Part shown: positions 8,157-16,875 of the stretch, piece after piece
How positions within the stretch are numbered: the first letter of the stretch is position 1
How the letters are laid out: every line of letters begins with the position of its first letter
Source of the DNA: Terrisporobacter vanillatitrophus
Lineage (GTDB): Bacteria > Bacillota > Clostridia > Peptostreptococcales > Peptostreptococcaceae
Assembly: GCF_051148895.1 (NCBI RefSeq)
Contig: NZ_CP154625.1
Coordinates: 620,001 to 684,000 of the forward strand
Direction: 5' to 3'
Length of the DNA: 64,000 nucleotides
Notes under the pieces: generated by a model
Told to the model about the DNA's origin: nothing
Seen by the model: only the letters and a program-made list of their open reading frames with translations
The model's database searches: none
Translations under genes and position numbers: made by a program

Positions 8157-8825
8157 TGATAATAAGTGTTTAACATATCCTAAACTAATTAATTTATCAT
8201 AAGCATTAATAACTTCAACAGGAATATCTTGTTTAATTTGAAATCCATTTTTCCCATATAAATCAATTCGCTGTAAATCACCAACCATAATGCTTATAAA
8301 TTCATCTTTTGAAATTTCTCCACTAGAATAAAAAGAACAATATTCTTCATAGTTATATTGAGGAGATGTAATAAGAAAATGAATATCTGACCACTGTTTT
8401 TTTATGGTAGCGAAAGTTCTTCTTTCTCTATAAGGTTTATCTACTACTAAAAAAGAGGAAGGGTGCAAGTCTAAATCTTTTAATAGTTTTTTTATTTTAT
8501 TTATATTTTCGCCAGTATTGGAAGCTTCATTTTCAATAATAATCTTATTTTTGGGAACACCCATACTTATAGCAACTTCTGCGAATTTTTCTCCTTCAGT
8601 CATATTCCATATATTTTTAGTAATTCTACCAAAACCACCAGTAAAAATTATATTATCACCATATCCTTTTAGGAAAAGTTCAGCACATCTTCTAGCAACA
8701 TGCAAGTCATGGCTTCCAAACCCTAAGATAATTTCAGCCTTTTCAGCTTTTTGATTTAATTTATGATAATCCCACAATATTTTTCCATAATAATCTATAT
8801 TATTCAATAGCCTTGTCCTCCTCAT
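8148..8825 (-). CDS. YdcF family protein (DUF218)
   Basis: A 225-residue DUF218/YdcF-type protein without a clear membrane segment. The family fold is visible as the first strand and loop AEIILGFGSHDLHVARR, then IIFTGGFGR, the acidic motif ENEASNTGEN, and VVDKPYRERRTFAT. The family is predicted to bind S-adenosylmethionine or nucleotides (E. coli YdcF binds SAM), but the reaction is unknown. An AGGAGG sits inside the first codons, 9 bases before a TTG at 8807, so translation may begin there (MNNIDYYGK...) rather than at the ATG at 8825, which lacks a good ribosome site. It is monocistronic. Confidence 0.8.
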   Translation of the reverse strand: MRRTRLLNNIDYYGKILWDYHKLNQKAEKAEIILGFGSHDLHVARRCAELFLKGYGDNIIFTGGFGRITKNIWNMTEGEKFAEVAISMGVPKNKIIIENEASNTGENINKIKKLLKDLDLHPSSFLVVDKPYRERRTFATIKKQWSDIHFLITSPQYNYEEYCSFYSSGEISKDEFISIMVGDLQRIDLYGKNGFQIKQDIPVEVINAYDKLISLGYVKHLLSTK

Positions 8826-8960
8826 AACTAAAAATATCTTCCACTAAACAATTATTTAATGGAATATAATACTTCTAACTAATCACATTATGAGTATGAC
8901 AACTATAGTTGTCAACTGCTAAATTTAGTTTAATATATCTAAAACATTATTTGATAAATA

Positions 8961-9009
8961 AAAAGAGTAATAATTTTAGATAAAAATCATCTAAAATTAT
9001 TACTCTTTA
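8961..9009. terminator. Terminator downstream of nadC
   Basis: A 20- to 21-bp stem (8961-8981 with 8989-9008) reads out on the minus strand after the nadABC operon. Confidence 0.75.
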
Positions 9010-9025
9010 TTTTTACATATTATAT

Positions 9026-9865
9026 TTATATATTTTTTAAGTTTTTCATACTAAGATCAAGATTTTTTACAGAGTGAGTAAGAGCACCCACAGATATGCA
9101 GTCAACACCAATCTCAGCAATAGATTTAATATTTTCCAATCTTACATTACCAGAAAACTCAATAATGGCTTTATCACTAATCATACTTATTGCTTCTTTT
9201 GCCACTTCTAAACTCATATTATCTAGCATAATAATATCTGCTTTAGCTTGCAGAGCTTCTTTAACCATATCTAAGGTTTCAGTTTCAACTTCAATTTTTC
9301 TAACAAAAGAAGAATTTTCTCTACAAAGCTTAACAGCATTAGTAATACCGCCAGCTGCTGCAATATGATTGTCTTTTAGCATAACACCATCAGATAAATT
9401 AAATCTATGATTATGACCACCACCAACTTTAACAGCGTATTTTTCAAGGATTTTTAAGTTAGGTGTAGTTTTGCGAGTATCTAATAATTTTGCATTAGTG
9501 TGCTCAATTTCTTTAACATATCTATTAGTAAGTGTGGCAATACCACTCATTCTTTGTAATAAATTTAGAGCAACACGCTCACCTTGAAGAATAAACCTAG
9601 TATTTCCTTTTATAAGAGCTATTTTATCACCAGGATAAATTTTATGGCCATCATTTTTTAGAAAAGTAACTTCAACATTACCAAGAATTTTAAATACTCT
9701 TTCAAAAACTTTAAGTCCGGCAATTATTCCTTCTTCTTTGCAAATCAAATCTACAGTAGAATTACTATCTTCACTAATTACAGAATTGGTACTTATATCT
9801 TCTCCTGGGATATCTTCCACAAGAGCATCTTTAATTATTTTATCTACTACTAAAAAATTAATCAT
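9026..9865 (-). CDS. nadC: Nicotinate-nucleotide pyrophosphorylase (carboxylating), quinolinate phosphoribosyltransferase
   Basis: Cytoplasmic enzyme of 279 residues. It converts quinolinate and PRPP to nicotinate mononucleotide with loss of CO2, the third step of de novo NAD synthesis. Family signatures include EDIPGEDIS near the N-terminus, LDTRKTTPNLK (active-site loop), KVGGGHNHR, LKDNHI, IEVETETLD, IIMLDNMS and EFSGN in barrel order. Length is normal. Start: ATG at 9865 behind a GGTGGAG site, overlapping the end of nadB by 8 bases, which implies translational coupling. It is last in the nadA-nadB-nadC operon controlled by the palindrome at 12083-12130. Confidence 0.95.
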   Translation of the reverse strand: MINFLVVDKIIKDALVEDIPGEDISTNSVISEDSNSTVDLICKEEGIIAGLKVFERVFKILGNVEVTFLKNDGHKIYPGDKIALIKGNTRFILQGERVALNLLQRMSGIATLTNRYVKEIEHTNAKLLDTRKTTPNLKILEKYAVKVGGGHNHRFNLSDGVMLKDNHIAAAGGITNAVKLCRENSSFVRKIEVETETLDMVKEALQAKADIIMLDNMSLEVAKEAISMISDKAIIEFSGNVRLENIKSIAEIGVDCISVGALTHSVKNLDLSMKNLKNI

Positions 9866-11150
9866 CTATAACTCCACCCTTATCTTTAATAGCATTTACA
9901 ACTATACGTCTATTTTCTTCTTCGATTTCTTCTCTACTAGTATACATTTCATCAATATCAACTTTTGTAAGGTTAAATTTATCTACATTTTCATTAATAT
10001 TTTGAGCCGCTCTTTTAGAGAAAACAAGGCCCTCAAGTAAAGAGTTGCTAGCAAGCCTATTGGCACCATGAATTCCTGTACAAGCAGTTTCGCCAACAGC
10101 ATACAGATTTTTCATGGAAGTTTTACTATTTAAATCAACCTTGATACCACCCATAAAATAATGTTGAGCAGGAGAAACTTTTATAGGCTCTTTTGTAATA
10201 TCAGTGCCTTTTTCTAAACATTTATTATAAATAGTATAGAAGCGATTTTTAAGATATTCTTCATTTAAGAAACTAATATCAAGATACACATAAGGTGTAT
10301 TAGTTTTTTTCATTTCATTAAAAATTGCTTCAGATACCACGTCTCTAGGTTGAAGTTCGTCCACAAATCTTTCTCCATTAATATTGTAAAGCTTTCCACC
10401 TTCACCTCTTACAGATTCAGATATTAAAAATCTTCTTTCATCACCAGATTCATCATAAAAAGCAGTTGGATGAATTTGAATATAATTAATATCTTTAAGT
10501 TCTATTTCATGTCTAAGAGCTACAGCTAAACCATCTCCTCTTAAAATTCTTTGGCTAGTAGAGTTTTTATATAAACCACCAATTCCACCACAAGCAAGAA
10601 CTACAAATTTAGCAAATACATTGATTTGTTCTTTATCTTTTAATAAGATGGCGCCAATGCATTTGTCGTTTCTTTCAATTATATCAACAAGGAATGTATC
10701 CTCTGAAATCCTTATATTTTTATGTTCAAAAGCATTTTTAACAAGGGTTTTTTCAACATTTTCGCCCGTATTATCTTGTGTATGTATAATTCTATTTACA
10801 CAGTGAGCACCTTCTTTTGTATAATCCCAATTACCATTTTCATCTTTATCAACATCAAGTCCCAAAGAGACTAGGTAATCTACGTTTTCAATAGATTCTT
10901 TTGTTAGCACATTCACAGCTTGAATATCATTTTCATATCTACCAGCTTTTAAAGTATCCTGCGCAAAAAATGAAACATCATCCAAATCTCTAGCTACAGA
11001 AATACCACCCTGAGCTAAAGATGTATTAGTACAATCTATTTTATCCTTTGAAACTACCATTACATCTAAATCTTGGCGAAGATTTAGAGCACAGTATAAT
11101 CCAGCAACACCAGACCCGACTACTAAAACGTCTACATATTTACTTTCCAC
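9858..11150 (-). CDS. nadB: L-aspartate oxidase
   Basis: FAD enzyme of 430 residues that oxidises L-aspartate to iminoaspartate for quinolinate synthesis. In anaerobes it uses an acceptor other than oxygen, such as fumarate. The N-terminal dinucleotide fold is GSGVAGLYCALNL. TNTSLAQGGISVA, the substrate loop with HPTAF, SESVRGEGGKLYN, and the C-terminal FAD segment GETACTGIHGANRLASNSL follow. It is shorter than the ~530-residue enterobacterial enzyme and lacks most of the C-terminal helical domain, as is common in clostridia. It starts with GTG (reading ESKYVDVLVVG), overlaps nadA by 11 bases, and its end overlaps nadC. Confidence 0.94.
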   Translation of the reverse strand: MESKYVDVLVVGSGVAGLYCALNLRQDLDVMVVSKDKIDCTNTSLAQGGISVARDLDDVSFFAQDTLKAGRYENDIQAVNVLTKESIENVDYLVSLGLDVDKDENGNWDYTKEGAHCVNRIIHTQDNTGENVEKTLVKNAFEHKNIRISEDTFLVDIIERNDKCIGAILLKDKEQINVFAKFVVLACGGIGGLYKNSTSQRILRGDGLAVALRHEIELKDINYIQIHPTAFYDESGDERRFLISESVRGEGGKLYNINGERFVDELQPRDVVSEAIFNEMKKTNTPYVYLDISFLNEEYLKNRFYTIYNKCLEKGTDITKEPIKVSPAQHYFMGGIKVDLNSKTSMKNLYAVGETACTGIHGANRLASNSLLEGLVFSKRAAQNINENVDKFNLTKVDIDEMYTSREEIEEENRRIVVNAIKDKGGVIDD

Positions 11151-12066
11151 AAAGAACCATCTCCCCTAATTTATGCATGTTTTCTAGAGATGTTAAAGCT
11201 TTTTCTGATATTTCTTTATCTAGAACAACTTCATCTATTTTTCCACATAAAGCATCATAAACTTTTTCCAAAGAAGTTTTTTTCATGTTAGGACAAATCA
11301 TTCTTTCAGGGAAGTAAAACTTCTTATTAGGATTTCTTTTATTTAATTCATACAAAATACCTTCCTCTGTACAAATTATAAATTCTTCATCTTCACATTT
11401 TGTAGCATAATTTATGATACCACTTGTACTTCCTATATAATCAGCCAAATCTCTAACAGGTTTGTTACATTCTGGATGAGCTAAAATTTTCACATTTGGA
11501 TGATATTTCTTAGCATTTAATACTTCTTCAGAAGTCAGTCTTTCATGAGTAGGACAGAAGCCTTCCCATAGAATAAACTTTTTTTCGGGGAAAAATTCAG
11601 CTATGTAACTACCTAAATTTCTATCTGGCAAAAATAAAATTTCTTTATTAGGTACGTTTTTTAAAATATCTAAAGCACTAGATGAGGTAACAGAAACATC
11701 ACAAAGGGCTTTAACTTCATAAGAAGAATTTATATAACATACTTTAAAAGCGTTTGGATATTTTTCTATCATTTCTTTTAAATCAGAGGCCTCAGCCATA
11801 TCGGCCATTGGACATCCAGCATTAGTGGCTGGTAAGATAATCCTTTTGTGTGGAGATAAAATTTTAGAACTTTCCCCCATAAATTTTACTCCACAGAATA
11901 TAATTAATTCTTCTTCACAATCACGAGCAATTTTGCTTAGATAGTATGAATCTCCAACATAATCAGCAATTTCTTGTATTTCAGCAGGCTCGTATAAATG
12001 AGCAAGTATTATAGCATTTTTTTCTTTTTTCAACTGCAAAATATTTTCTTTTAAAATATTCCTCAT
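11140..12066 (-). CDS. nadA: Quinolinate synthase
   Basis: A 4Fe-4S enzyme of 308 residues that condenses iminoaspartate with dihydroxyacetone phosphate to quinolinate. Visible cysteines in the expected places: FCGVKFMGES, the segment with WEGFCPTHE, and RMICPNMKKTSLE near the end. The HPECNKPV motif is also present. The cluster cysteines are therefore in place. It is first gene of the operon, with start ATG 12066 behind AAGGGTG. The large palindrome lies immediately upstream and would block this promoter when occupied. Confidence 0.95.
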   Translation of the reverse strand: MRNILKENILQLKKEKNAIILAHLYEPAEIQEIADYVGDSYYLSKIARDCEEELIIFCGVKFMGESSKILSPHKRIILPATNAGCPMADMAEASDLKEMIEKYPNAFKVCYINSSYEVKALCDVSVTSSSALDILKNVPNKEILFLPDRNLGSYIAEFFPEKKFILWEGFCPTHERLTSEEVLNAKKYHPNVKILAHPECNKPVRDLADYIGSTSGIINYATKCEDEEFIICTEEGILYELNKRNPNKKFYFPERMICPNMKKTSLEKVYDALCGKIDEVVLDKEISEKALTSLENMHKLGEMVLCGK

Positions 12067-12082
12067 ATTTACACCCTTTTCT

Positions 12083-12130
12083 GTTATAATGTTTTTACAA
12101 GTGTATATACACTTGTAAAAACATTATAAC
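12083..12130. promoter_or_regulatory. Perfect 48-bp palindrome, probable NiaR operator between nadA and niaR
   Basis: Bases 12083-12106 are the exact reverse complement of 12107-12130. The core reads TACAAGTGTATATACACTTGTA, and the arms extend outward through A/T runs to GTTATAAT. It lies 17 bases upstream of nadA and about 195 bases upstream of the divergently transcribed niaR, the NAD repressor gene. NiaR (YrxA) represses NAD synthesis genes in firmicutes when nicotinate is present, so operator function is a strong inference from position. The nadA promoter should overlap it. Confidence 0.8.
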
Positions 12131-12325
12131 ACCACAGTTATTACTACACAACAAAAAATACAATAGTTAAAAACTTAATAAACTTTATAGAATTGAAATT
12201 TTTATAATGTAAAATGTTAATATATTGTATATTAAGTGTAATAAATGACCTATTGATTTATATTAAAAATCTATATAGAATAGTAAAAAGATAGATAAAC
12301 TAATTATTTAAGAAGAAGGTGTGTT

Positions 12326-12835
12326 ATGAATAGCAATGAAAGAAGAGAAAAATTACTACATATACTAAAAACATCTAATAAACCAGTTAAAGGTGTAGAT
12401 TTAGCAAAAGAACTTAATGTAACAAGACAGATTGTTGTAAAGGATATTGCACTACTAAGAGCTTCTGGAATTGATATATTAGCTACATCTACTGGATATA
12501 TTATATATACTATAAGAAATCAAGAATTTAAAATAAAATGTAAAAATCATGATAATGATGAGCATCTTCTATTAGAATTACAAACGATCATTGACTTAGG
12601 TGGAAAGGTAAAAGATGTTATAGTAGATCACCCTACATATGGAACTATAAAAGCTGAATTAAATCTTGCATCAAATAGAGATCTTAAGATATTTATGAAA
12701 AATAGTAAGAAGAATGGATTTAAACAATTATCCAGTTTAACACAAGATTATCATGTTCATACAATAGAAGTGTCAGATGAAAATACTTTGGAAGAAATAA
12801 AAAAAGAATTAAAAGAAGTGAACATATTAGTATAA
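12326..12835 (+). CDS. niaR: Transcriptional repressor NiaR (HTH plus 3H domain)
   Basis: A 169-residue DNA-binding protein. Residues about 5-55 form a winged helix-turn-helix (RREKLLHILKTSNKPVKGVD, then LAKELNVTRQIVVKDIALLR). The C-terminal part is the 3H domain named for three conserved histidines. Candidates are the His in DEHLLLEL, the His in VIVDHPTYG, and the His pair in DYHVHTIEV, likely metal- and nicotinate-binding. NiaR represses NAD biosynthesis or niacin uptake genes. It is divergent from nadABC across a perfect palindrome, the classic arrangement for this regulator. Ribosome site AGAAGG, normal length, terminator downstream. Confidence 0.9.
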   Translation: MNSNERREKLLHILKTSNKPVKGVDLAKELNVTRQIVVKDIALLRASGIDILATSTGYIIYTIRNQEFKIKCKNHDNDEHLLLELQTIIDLGGKVKDVIVDHPTYGTIKAELNLASNRDLKIFMKNSKKNGFKQLSSLTQDYHVHTIEVSDENTLEEIKKELKEVNILV

Positions 12836-12854
12836 AACTTGAATTTAGCAGGGG

Positions 12855-12884
12855 GGGAGTATCATTTTTGATATGCCCTTTTTT
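12855..12884 (+). terminator. Terminator after niaR
   Basis: GGGAGTATCA (12855-12864) pairs with TGATATGCCC (12869-12878, one mismatch and one G-U), followed by six T residues. Confidence 0.7.
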
Positions 12885-12974
12885 GATGAAATAAGTTTTA
12901 TATACTAATAGATTATTTAGAAGAAAATAAAGTAGTAATATATACTTAATGTATAGTATAAAAGGAGGAATCAT

Positions 12975-14171
12975 ATGAAAACAAATTATTTAATAGAATT
13001 AATGGAAAAGACAAGTTTATTAGTAATGCTATTTTTATTAATTAGTAGATTAGATATATTAAAAAGTATCTTTGAAAAAGAAAAACACAGTAAAAAAGAT
13101 TTAGCTATTATATCTATAATATTTACTTCATTGGCAATAATGGCAACATATAACGGAATTCATTACAAAGGATCTATTGTAAATACAAGAATAATTTCCA
13201 TAGTATCTGGTGGAGTATTATTTGGACCTGTTGTTAGTATTCCAGCAGGAGTTATTTCAGGAGCACATAGATATTTTATTAATCCCGGAGGAATGACATC
13301 TGTACCGTGTTTTATATCTAGTGTTATGGCAGGGATATTATCTGGTATAGTACACAAAAAAATCCCAAAATCATCAAGAGCTTTCTGGGGGATTTTAGTT
13401 GGTATGATTTCAGAGAATATAACAATATTTTTAATATATTTTATTTCAAAACCTACAGATGTAGCTATTGATATTATACAATCAATATACTTACCGCTTA
13501 TTGTTGGTCAATTGGGGATAGGTTTTATGGTATCTATTGTACAAGTAATAGAAAAAGATAAAAAAGAGATAGAGGAAAGAAAAAAAGCAGAAATAACATC
13601 TCTTCAAAGACAGATTAATCCACATTTTATATTCAATGCTTTGAATACAATAGCATCATTTATACGTTTTGATCCTCAAAAATCAAGAGAGCTTATAATA
13701 AATTTATCTACTTATCTTAGGCATAATTTAGAGTTTAATGACAAACCTATAAGCATAAAAAAAGAAATAGACCAAGTAAAGTCTTTTGTTGAAATAGAAA
13801 AAGCAAGATTTGGGGAAAAACTAAAGGTTATTTATGATATAGATGATGTGGATATTAAAATACCAAGTTTAATTATTCAACCACTAGTTGAAAATGCCAT
13901 CATTCATGGAATTTTAAGCAAGAAGAAAAATAAAAGTGGACAAGTAATTGTTTCTGTTAAGGACTTAGGAGAAAAAGTTAAAGTATCTGTTGAAGATAAT
14001 GGTGTGGGAATAGACGATAAAGTCATAGAAAACTTATATTCAGGGAATATGCCTGAAAATAAAATAGGGCTTTATAATGTGCACTTAAGATTGAAATTAT
14101 ATTATCGTAAAGGATTAGATATAAAAAAACTAGATGGTGGAACATTAATAGAGTTTTACGTATGGAGGTAA
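12975..14171 (+). CDS. LytS/BtsS-type sensor histidine kinase, short form without GAF domain
   Basis: Membrane sensor of 398 residues. About the first 190 residues form the multi-pass 5TMR-LYT sensor (hydrophobic segments plus FGPVVSIPAGVISGAHRY and NPGGMTSVPC, typical of the family). A coiled linker rich in Lys and Glu follows. The kinase core contains QRQINPHFIFNALNTI with the phospho-accepting histidine at residue 217, and the ATPase N-box is QPLVENAIIHG, then VSVEDNGVGID. LytS proteins are usually near 560-590 residues because of an extra GAF domain. It is missing here and the transmembrane region runs straight into the kinase. Ribosome site AAAGGAGG. The regulator follows 3 bases later and cstA after that. 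Confidence 0.88.
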   Translation: MKTNYLIELMEKTSLLVMLFLLISRLDILKSIFEKEKHSKKDLAIISIIFTSLAIMATYNGIHYKGSIVNTRIISIVSGGVLFGPVVSIPAGVISGAHRYFINPGGMTSVPCFISSVMAGILSGIVHKKIPKSSRAFWGILVGMISENITIFLIYFISKPTDVAIDIIQSIYLPLIVGQLGIGFMVSIVQVIEKDKKEIEERKKAEITSLQRQINPHFIFNALNTIASFIRFDPQKSRELIINLSTYLRHNLEFNDKPISIKKEIDQVKSFVEIEKARFGEKLKVIYDIDDVDIKIPSLIIQPLVENAIIHGILSKKKNKSGQVIVSVKDLGEKVKVSVEDNGVGIDDKVIENLYSGNMPENKIGLYNVHLRLKLYYRKGLDIKKLDGGTLIEFYVWR

Positions 14172-14174
14172 GAA

Positions 14175-14924
14175 ATGAAAGTTATCATAGTTGATGATGA
14201 ATATCCATCAAGAAAAGAGTTAAGGTATTTTATTGAAAAATATACAGAAATGGAGATTGTGGATGAATTTGATAACGGCTTAGATGTACTTAATTTTATA
14301 CAAGAAAATACATTAGATGCCATATTTCTAGACATTAATATTCCAAAATTAGATGGAATGCTTTTGGCGAAAACCATAAATAAATTTGAAATAAAGCCCA
14401 AAATAGTTTTTATAACTGCTTATGATAATTATGCAGTGGAAGCATTTAATTTAGATACTTTTGACTATATTTTAAAACCCTATTCAGATGAAAGAATAAT
14501 TTCAATGTTAAATAAATTGAAAAGTGCTATTATTGAAGATAATTGTAAAGATAAAATTGAACATCAAAAAGATAAAATTGAACATCAAAAGGTTAGTAAC
14601 AAAATAAGTCTTTGGAAAAATGACAAAATTCATATAGTTAATGTTAATGATATTTATTATTGTGAAGCAAAAGAAAGATATACACATATTTTTACTGAGG
14701 ATGAAGAATATGAAATTAGAGAAAGTTTATCAGAAATAGAAAAAACAATTAATAAGGAGAATTTTTTTAGAAGTCATAGATCTTATTTAGTAAATTTAGA
14801 AAAAATAGAAGAAATAATACCTTGGTTTAACAATACGTATATTTTAAAATTGAATAAAGGAAAATATGAGATAACAGTAAGCAGGGGGAAAGTTAAATTA
14901 TTTAGGCAACTTATGAATATATAA
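14175..14924 (+). CDS. LytTR-family response regulator
   Basis: A 249-residue cytoplasmic regulator. Receiver domain residues 1-120 have the acidic pair DDE at 7-9, the phospho-accepting Asp53 in FLDINIP, and the Lys in ILKPYSDER. Residues about 150-249 form the LytTR DNA-binding domain (IYYCEAKERYTHIF, then FFRSHRSYLVNLEKI). The linker carries a 7-residue tandem duplication (DKIEHQK twice). It is translationally close to the kinase (3 bases). Two direct-repeat sites just downstream, in front of cstA, are its likely targets. By analogy with BtsS/BtsR controlling the pyruvate transporter BtsT, this pair may sense pyruvate. That is inference. Confidence 0.9.
   Translation: MKVIIVDDEYPSRKELRYFIEKYTEMEIVDEFDNGLDVLNFIQENTLDAIFLDINIPKLDGMLLAKTINKFEIKPKIVFITAYDNYAVEAFNLDTFDYILKPYSDERIISMLNKLKSAIIEDNCKDKIEHQKDKIEHQKVSNKISLWKNDKIHIVNVNDIYYCEAKERYTHIFTEDEEYEIRESLSEIEKTINKENFFRSHRSYLVNLEKIEEIIPWFNNTYILKLNKGKYEITVSRGKVKLFRQLMNI
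14550..14591 (+). repeat. 21-bp tandem duplication inside the LytTR regulator linker
   Basis: The unit at 14550-14570 is repeated at 14571-14591 with a single difference at the last base. It keeps frame and adds seven residues to the linker between receiver and DNA-binding domain. The near identity suggests a recent slippage event. Confidence 0.85.
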
Positions 14925-14928
14925 ATGC

Positions 14929-14961
14929 AATTCATGTATGATTTATGACAATTCGTACATA
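14929..14961. promoter_or_regulatory. Candidate LytTR binding sites upstream of cstA
   Basis: AATTCATGTATG (14929-14940) and AATTCGTACATA (14950-14961) are imperfect direct repeats 21 bases apart, two helical turns, which is the usual geometry of LytTR sites. They lie about 95 bases upstream of the cstA start, right after the regulator gene, and fit activation of cstA by this regulator. Confidence 0.55.
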
Positions 14962-15053
14962 AGAAATAGTTTTCCTTACTATAAAGAGTATTATATTGGT
15001 ATAGAGATAAAAAATACAAATCTCTACAAAAAACTATAGAGGGAGTGGAAATT

Positions 15054-16466
15054 GTGATTACTTTTTTTAGTGCGATTATTATTTTAATTTTAGGTTATTT
15101 CTTATATGGAAGATTTGTAGAAAGAACATTTGGAATTGATGATTCATTAACAACTCCAGCAGTGGCTTTAGAAGACGGAGTTGATTACGTTCCAATGGAT
15201 TGGAAGAAAATATTCCTTATTCAATTTTTAAATATAGCAGGGCTTGGACCAATATTTGGAGCAATTCAGGGGGCATTATTTGGACCAGCAGCATTTTTAT
15301 GGATAGTATTTGGAACTATATTTGCAGGTGGTGTACATGACTTCTTATCAGGTCATTTGTCACTTAAAAACAAAGGGGTATCAGCATCAGAACTTGTTGG
15401 TATTTATTTGGGAGAAAATGCAAGAAAAGTAATGGTAGTATTTAGTGTAGTATTATTAGTTTTAGTAGGTGTAGTATTCGTAACTGGACCAGCAGGACTT
15501 TTAAATAATTTAACTAAAATCGATACATCAATATGGGTAGTAGTAATATTTGCTTATTATATATTAGCAACTGTACTTCCAATAGACAAAGTTATAGGAA
15601 AAGTATATCCTCTATTTGGGGCAGCACTTATAATAATGGCAATTGGTATAGCAGGCGGATTATTTATAAAAGGTTATACTATACCAGAATTAACATTAAC
15701 AAACTTCCATCCAGATGGAAAATCAATATTCCCATATTTATTTATAACAATAGCTTGTGGTGCTATATCAGGATTCCATGCTACACAATCGCCTTTAATG
15801 GCTAGATGTGTAGAGCATGAAAGAGAAATAAGACCAGTATTTTATGGTTCAATGATAGCAGAAGGTATAATAGCTTTAATATGGGCAGCAGCTGCAATGG
15901 CATTTTTCCATGGAGAACCACAACTACAGGCACTTTATGGAGGAACTCCAGCAGTAGGTGTTCAAGAAATGTCAGTAACTTTACTTGGACCTGTTGGAGC
16001 AGTACTTGCAATAATAGGAGTTGTAGCATGTCCAATAACTTCAGGAGATACAGCATTTAGAAGTGCTAGACTTACAATAGCTGACACATTTAATGTAAAA
16101 CAAGAGCCAATTAAAAATAGATTTATGATAGCGATACCTTTATTTGCAGTAGGTATAGCATTAACATTTATAGATTTTAATATAATATGGAGATATTTTG
16201 CATGGTCAAATCAAACATTAGCAATGATAATGTTATGGACAGGCTCAATGTTCTTACTAAAAAATAATAAAAACTACTTCATATCTGCTATACCAGCCAT
16301 ATTTATGACAGCAGTAACATTTAGTTATATAATGCAGGCTCCAGAAGGATTTAAATTATCACCAGAAATAGGTAATGGAATAGGTGTAGTTGCAGGTTTG
16401 ATTTTCGCAGTTATATTCTTTAATAAAGTGAGAAAAGTAAAAGCTGAAGATAATAAAAAAATATAG
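15054..16466 (+). CDS. cstA: CstA-family carbon starvation / peptide-pyruvate transporter
   Basis: Polytopic membrane protein of about 470 residues, the short clostridial form of CstA (the E. coli protein is near 700). The family N-terminal segments are clear: GRFVERTFGIDD, VDYVPMDWKKIFLIQFLNI, AGLGPIFGAIQGALFGP, FAGGVHDFLSG, and later CGAISGFHATQSPLMARC and SGDTAFRSARLTIAD. CstA and BtsT relatives carry peptides or pyruvate into the cell. I start at the GTG at 15054, 8 bases after GGGAG. An in-frame GTG at 15045 lies inside the ribosome site. The two-component genes upstream and the repeat sites suggest induced expression. Confidence 0.9.
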   Translation: MITFFSAIIILILGYFLYGRFVERTFGIDDSLTTPAVALEDGVDYVPMDWKKIFLIQFLNIAGLGPIFGAIQGALFGPAAFLWIVFGTIFAGGVHDFLSGHLSLKNKGVSASELVGIYLGENARKVMVVFSVVLLVLVGVVFVTGPAGLLNNLTKIDTSIWVVVIFAYYILATVLPIDKVIGKVYPLFGAALIIMAIGIAGGLFIKGYTIPELTLTNFHPDGKSIFPYLFITIACGAISGFHATQSPLMARCVEHEREIRPVFYGSMIAEGIIALIWAAAAMAFFHGEPQLQALYGGTPAVGVQEMSVTLLGPVGAVLAIIGVVACPITSGDTAFRSARLTIADTFNVKQEPIKNRFMIAIPLFAVGIALTFIDFNIIWRYFAWSNQTLAMIMLWTGSMFLLKNNKNYFISAIPAIFMTAVTFSYIMQAPEGFKLSPEIGNGIGVVAGLIFAVIFFNKVRKVKAEDNKKI

Positions 16467-16514
16467 CTTAATAGATTATAACATTAACATATAAAACCCC
16501 ATTATAATCAAATA

Positions 16515-16556
16515 AAAATAAACTACTTGGTATTTTTCAAGTAGTTTATTTTTTTA
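16515..16556. terminator. Terminator after cstA
   Basis: ATAAACTACTTG pairs with CAAGTAGTTTAT around the loop at 16530-16537, followed by a T run. Confidence 0.8.
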
Positions 16557-16602
16557 TGCTAAGAGATTATAAATTTACTTATTTATTGCATTATATTAAA
16601 CG

Positions 16603-16779
16603 CTTTTTCAATATAATGATGAAAATATATTTCATCTGTCTTTAGGTTTTCCTTTCATGGGTGTTATTTATACCCTATTAACATTTATGCAAGTGTATGG
16701 TCAAGAAGAAAATGTCATCAAATTAGAATTGGCTAGACAAGTATCTTTATTCTTTTATTCTGGTGTTAGAGTTATATAA
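16603..16779 (+). pseudogene. Fragment resembling a MATE-family efflux transporter
   Basis: The frame reads NDENIFHLSLGFPFMGVIYT, LLTFMQVYGQEENVIKLELA and RQVSLFFYSG, then ends at a TAA at 16777-16779. The pattern (LSLxFPFMG, a TxxQxxG turn, then LxRQVxxFF) resembles the last third of MATE drug/Na+ antiporters. No start codon, ribosome site or flanking parts of the gene are present. The rest of 16557-16875 shows nothing but the promoter region of the next gene. Identification rests on a short stretch and is tentative. Confidence 0.45.
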
Positions 16780-16875
16780 ATCTTATAATGTATATGTATG
16801 AATGACATATGTCATGTAAATTAATAATATGTCTATGATAAAGTATAATTAACATATATACACAGGAGAGTTGTT

